Source: Streptomyces humicola
GTDB lineage: Bacteria > Actinomycetota > Actinomycetes > Streptomycetales > Streptomycetaceae
Assembly (NCBI RefSeq): GCF_024436035.1
Contig: NZ_JANFNG010000039.1
Location: 1-54,861 of the forward strand
Direction of reading: 5' to 3'
Length of the DNA: 54,861 nt
Both the position numbers and the translations under genes were made by a program. The notes under the pieces were generated by a model. That model was not told the origin of the DNA. It did not search any database and saw only the letters and a program-made list of their open reading frames with translations. Numbering within the stretch: position 1 is the first letter of the stretch; every line of letters starts with the position of its first letter. Positions 53,403-54,861 of this stretch are shown here, one piece after another.

Positions 53403-53905
53403 TCTCCTTCTGCGAGGCGGGTCAGCCGGATGCGGTTGATCTTCCCCAGCTCGGTGCGGACGATCTCGCGTTCCTGCTCCGGCGTGTTGCCGATCCGGGC
53501 CGTCGCGGCGTCCCGCATCTGTTCCCCGGTGAGGCCCGTGGCGCAGATGAGGAAGACGTGCCCGAACCTGTCCTGGTAGGCCAGGTTGAGTTCGAGCAGC
53601 TCCGCCTTGAGCTCGTCCGACGCTCCGGCCATGCCGCGCTGCTCGCGCGCCGAGGTCGGGTCGCCGGGCTTGGGCCTGCCGATCGGCGGGTGGCCTGCCA
53701 TGGCCTCACCGAGGTCCTCGGGGGTCAGCTCCCGCATCGCCGCGTCGCTCGCCTCGCACAGCTCGTCGAGACCGGCGAACGGGCGCTTGGCGAGCACCGC
53801 GCGCGCCCAGGCAGTGCTGGTGCAGACCTCGTGGAGGAGGTCGGCGGCAGTACCGTCGTCGGCTGTGTTGAGGCGGGCGATCCCCGCGGGGGTAGGAGAT
53901 GTCAT
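53399..53905 (-). CDS. uraD: OHCU decarboxylase
   Basis: A 168-residue decarboxylase that converts OHCU to S-allantoin. AGHPPIGRPKPGDPTSAREQ contains the catalytic His and SAREQ pattern, and LNLAYQDRFGHVFLICATGL the substrate-binding helix. It is the first gene of the three-gene urate operon (uraD, hiuH, uricase). ATG 53905 (MTSPTPAGIARLN) is preferred to the farther upstream open frame because of its AGGAG-like GGAGG spacing and family length. Confidence 0.94.
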   Translation of the reverse strand: MTSPTPAGIARLNTADDGTAADLLHEVCTSTAWARAVLAKRPFAGLDELCEASDAAMRELTPEDLGEAMAGHPPIGRPKPGDPTSAREQRGMAGASDELKAELLELNLAYQDRFGHVFLICATGLTGEQMRDAATARIGNTPEQEREIVRTELGKINRIRLTRLAEGE

Positions 53906-53975
53906 GGAGCGGCCTCCGAGGCCTGCGTTGGACCGGGCTTGCCCGAAAGCTGTGTACTCCGGGCTTGCTGGAAAG

Positions 53976-54014
53976 CTAAAGGCCCGCGCCACACGTCGTC
54001 AACACTTTGTTGAA
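53976..54014 (-). promoter_or_regulatory. uraD promoter overlapped by a 17-bp dyad
   Basis: Read on the minus strand, TTCAACAAAGTGTTGAC (53998-54014 on plus) forms a dyad whose right arm contains a -35 TTGACG. After 18 bp, TAGCTT is the -10. The same arrangement, same 18-bp spacing and same dyad occur at 54764-54805 in the opposite direction. Repressor binding on the dyad would block the -35. Confidence 0.62.
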
Positions 54015-54030
54015 CTTCCTGCAATACAAA

Positions 54031-54063
54031 GGCCGCCGCCCGGGAGATGCCGGGGCGGCGGCC
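54031..54063. terminator. Terminator after the HTH gene
   Basis: GGCCGCCGCCC (54031-54041) and GGGCGGCGGCC (54053-54063) form an 11-bp stem with an 11-nt loop, 34 bp past the HTH gene stop on the minus strand and just upstream of the uraD dyad. Confidence 0.75.
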
Positions 54064-54097
54064 GAGTCAGCGCTGGTCACACCGCGCTCAAAGCCGG

Positions 54098-54475
54098 TCA
54101 CGCATTGTTCTTGGCAGCACCTTCACGGTTGAGGTAGTTGTACACCGTGAAACGGCTGACGCCGAGCGCGGAGGCGACCGTCTCGACGCCGTGGCGCACC
54201 GAGAAGGCGCCGCGCTCCTCGAGGATCCGCACCACCGTCTGCTTCTCCTTGCGGTCCAGCTCGGCGAGGGGCCGGCCCTTGCGCCGCTCCAGGTCGGCGA
54301 GGATGTGGTCGAGGGAGTCGGCTATGTGCGGCAGCCGTACGGCCAGCACCTCCTCGCCCTCCCAGCTGAGCACGACGTCATCGCCGCGCGCCTGATCGGG
54401 GGGGACCATGACCCCGCCCATGGCGTCGACGAGCGGTTTGACCGCGTCGACGAAGGGGTGACCGGTGCTCGTCAC
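54098..54475 (-). CDS. Helix-turn-helix protein (HTH_22/YheO-like C-terminal domain)
   Basis: A 125-residue protein starting at GTG 54475. The N-terminal half (VDAVKPLVDAMGGVMVPPDQ onward, EEVLAVRLPHIADSLDHILA) is unassigned; residues about 75-118 (LDRKEKQTVVRILEERGAFS, ALGVSRFTVYNYLNRE) are an HTH of the YheO/DauR C-terminal type. It overlaps the upstream small gene stop by 4 bp (GTGA) and sits between the two mirrored operators of the urate region, so it is a candidate regulator of them; this is inference. Confidence 0.7.
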   Translation of the reverse strand: MTSTGHPFVDAVKPLVDAMGGVMVPPDQARGDDVVLSWEGEEVLAVRLPHIADSLDHILADLERRKGRPLAELDRKEKQTVVRILEERGAFSVRHGVETVASALGVSRFTVYNYLNREGAAKNNA

Positions 54476-54726
54476 GCCTCGCCCTCCTCATCGACCACGC
54501 TGACCTGCAGCGACACCCGGGTGGCGCCCGCCGTGAGGGTGCGCTGCAGCAGGTCGCCGACGGCGGCGAGCACCTGCTCGGCGGAACCCTCCACCGTGTT
54601 CCCGAACGGGCCGACGTCCACCTTTTCCAGGTCGGCGGCCTGGACGACCTCGCGGGCCACGAGCGCGTGGGCCGGCGCGTGGTCCAGGTCGAACGGCTCC
54701 GTCGTGAATTCCACCTTCAATCGCAC
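54472..54726 (-). CDS. Small MTH1187/YkoF-like (thiamine-binding fold) protein
   Basis: An 84-residue protein starting at GTG 54726. The beta-alpha-beta pattern RLKVEFTTEPFDLDHAPAHA, then ADLEKVDVGPFGNTVEGSAE and LLQRTLTAGATRVSLQVSVV, follows the small MTH1187/YkoF-type thiamine-binding fold (G-NTVEG-like turn). In that family it binds thiamine or related compounds; a link to the possibly ThDP-dependent right-end gene is suggestive only. Coupled to the HTH gene. Confidence 0.55.
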   Translation of the reverse strand: MRLKVEFTTEPFDLDHAPAHALVAREVVQAADLEKVDVGPFGNTVEGSAEQVLAAVGDLLQRTLTAGATRVSLQVSVVDEEGEA

Positions 54727-54763
54727 GCGCCCAACTTAGCCGGTCGTCCCGCCGACCCCAAGA

Positions 54764-54805
54764 TTCAACAAAGTGTTGACATCGCTCGCGCGAGGTCCTT
54801 AGTGT
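54764..54805 (+). promoter_or_regulatory. Rightward promoter with dyad operator at the window end
   Basis: TTCAAC (54764-54769), AAAGT, GTTGAC (54775-54780) is a 17-bp dyad whose right arm contains -35 TTGACA (54776-54781); TAGTGT (54800-54805) lies 18 bp downstream as -10. A direct repeat ATACGGAA with TCGC tail follows at 54811-54824 and 54836-54849; the second copy covers the ribosome site before ATG 54851. Start of transcription is predicted near 54812. Confidence 0.6.
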
Positions 54806-54850
54806 CCGCGATACGGAACTTCGCTTTCACCTCCCATACGGAAGGTCGCA

Positions 54851-54861
54851 ATGCCCAAGCA
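54851..54861 (+). CDS. Start of a truncated rightward gene (possibly glyoxylate carboligase)
   Basis: ATG 54851 with GGAAGG (54841-54845 area) upstream begins a frame reading M-P-K before the window ends. Family cannot be read from three residues. By context (urate and ureide genes, glyoxylate-consuming steps, a small thiamine-binding-like protein next door) glyoxylate carboligase is a reasonable guess, not more. Confidence 0.35.

Overview
The window is high-GC actinobacterial chromosome. GTG and TTG starts, GGAGG ribosome sites, ATGA/GTGA-coupled operons, F420- and IclR/GntR/MarR-type genes, secreted enzymes and long GC-rich terminators all point to Streptomyces or a close relative. Nearly everything is catabolic: pyrimidine, inositol and purine/ureide breakdown, with secreted hydrolases and housekeeping genes between them. 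No rRNA, tRNA, CRISPR array, IS element or phage was seen.

Layout. 1-5.8 kb: an imperfect tandem repeat, glycerate kinase, a decayed BCCT transporter, a trypsin-co-occurring-domain protein, a gamma-glutamyltransferase homologue, an SCP2-type protein and a flavoprotein. 5.8-11.3 kb: a leftward reductive-pyrimidine/hydantoin set (F420-type oxidoreductase, dihydropyrimidinase, class III aminotransferase, beta-ureidopropionase), interrupted by a VOC gene and an aminoglycoside nucleotidyltransferase fossil. 11.3-14 kb: a MarR / MFS exporter / isochorismatase-like unit behind a large palindrome. 14-23.2 kb: secreted CocE-like hydrolase, TfoX-C protein, secreted peptide:N-glycanase A homologue, exonuclease III, a metallo-beta-lactamase-fold protein, a PcaD-PcaC fusion whose nucleophile position is Gln, a small membrane protein and a ROK kinase.

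23.2-37.1 kb is a complete myo-inositol catabolic region. Leftward run iolC, an aldolase-type barrel, iolB, iolD, iolA and a GntR regulator. Rightward run a sugar ABC transporter, an IolE-like and an IolH-like isomerase and an inositol dehydrogenase, ending in the fossil C-terminus of an MFS sugar porter. A 21-bp element occurs twice in opposite orientation between the divergent operons, and half of it lies before the regulator. The iolA reading frame carries an in-frame TGA at a position expected to be Trp.

37.1-42.1 kb: a VOC protein, a P450, a KDPG-aldolase-fold protein lacking both catalytic residues, and a PMT-type glycosyltransferase with a long Gly/Ala-rich insert. 42.1-54.9 kb is a purine-to-glyoxylate region: allantoicase, allantoinase, an IclR (AllR-like) regulator, a MobA-like nucleotidyltransferase, malate synthase, a urate/xanthine permease, 8-oxoguanine deaminase, uricase, 5-hydroxyisourate hydrolase, OHCU decarboxylase, an HTH protein and a small thiamine-binding-like protein. 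A rightward gene (possibly glyoxylate carboligase) begins at the last bases. Urate is taken to allantoin, then allantoate and glyoxylate; malate synthase and, at the far left, glycerate kinase can consume the product.

The strongest unlabelled signals are regulatory. Pairs of 15-bp boxes exactly 21 bp apart occur at both the allantoinase/iclR and the malate synthase promoters. A 17-bp dyad overlaps near-identical, mirror-placed promoters for the uraD operon and the right-end gene, and recurs before allantoinase.
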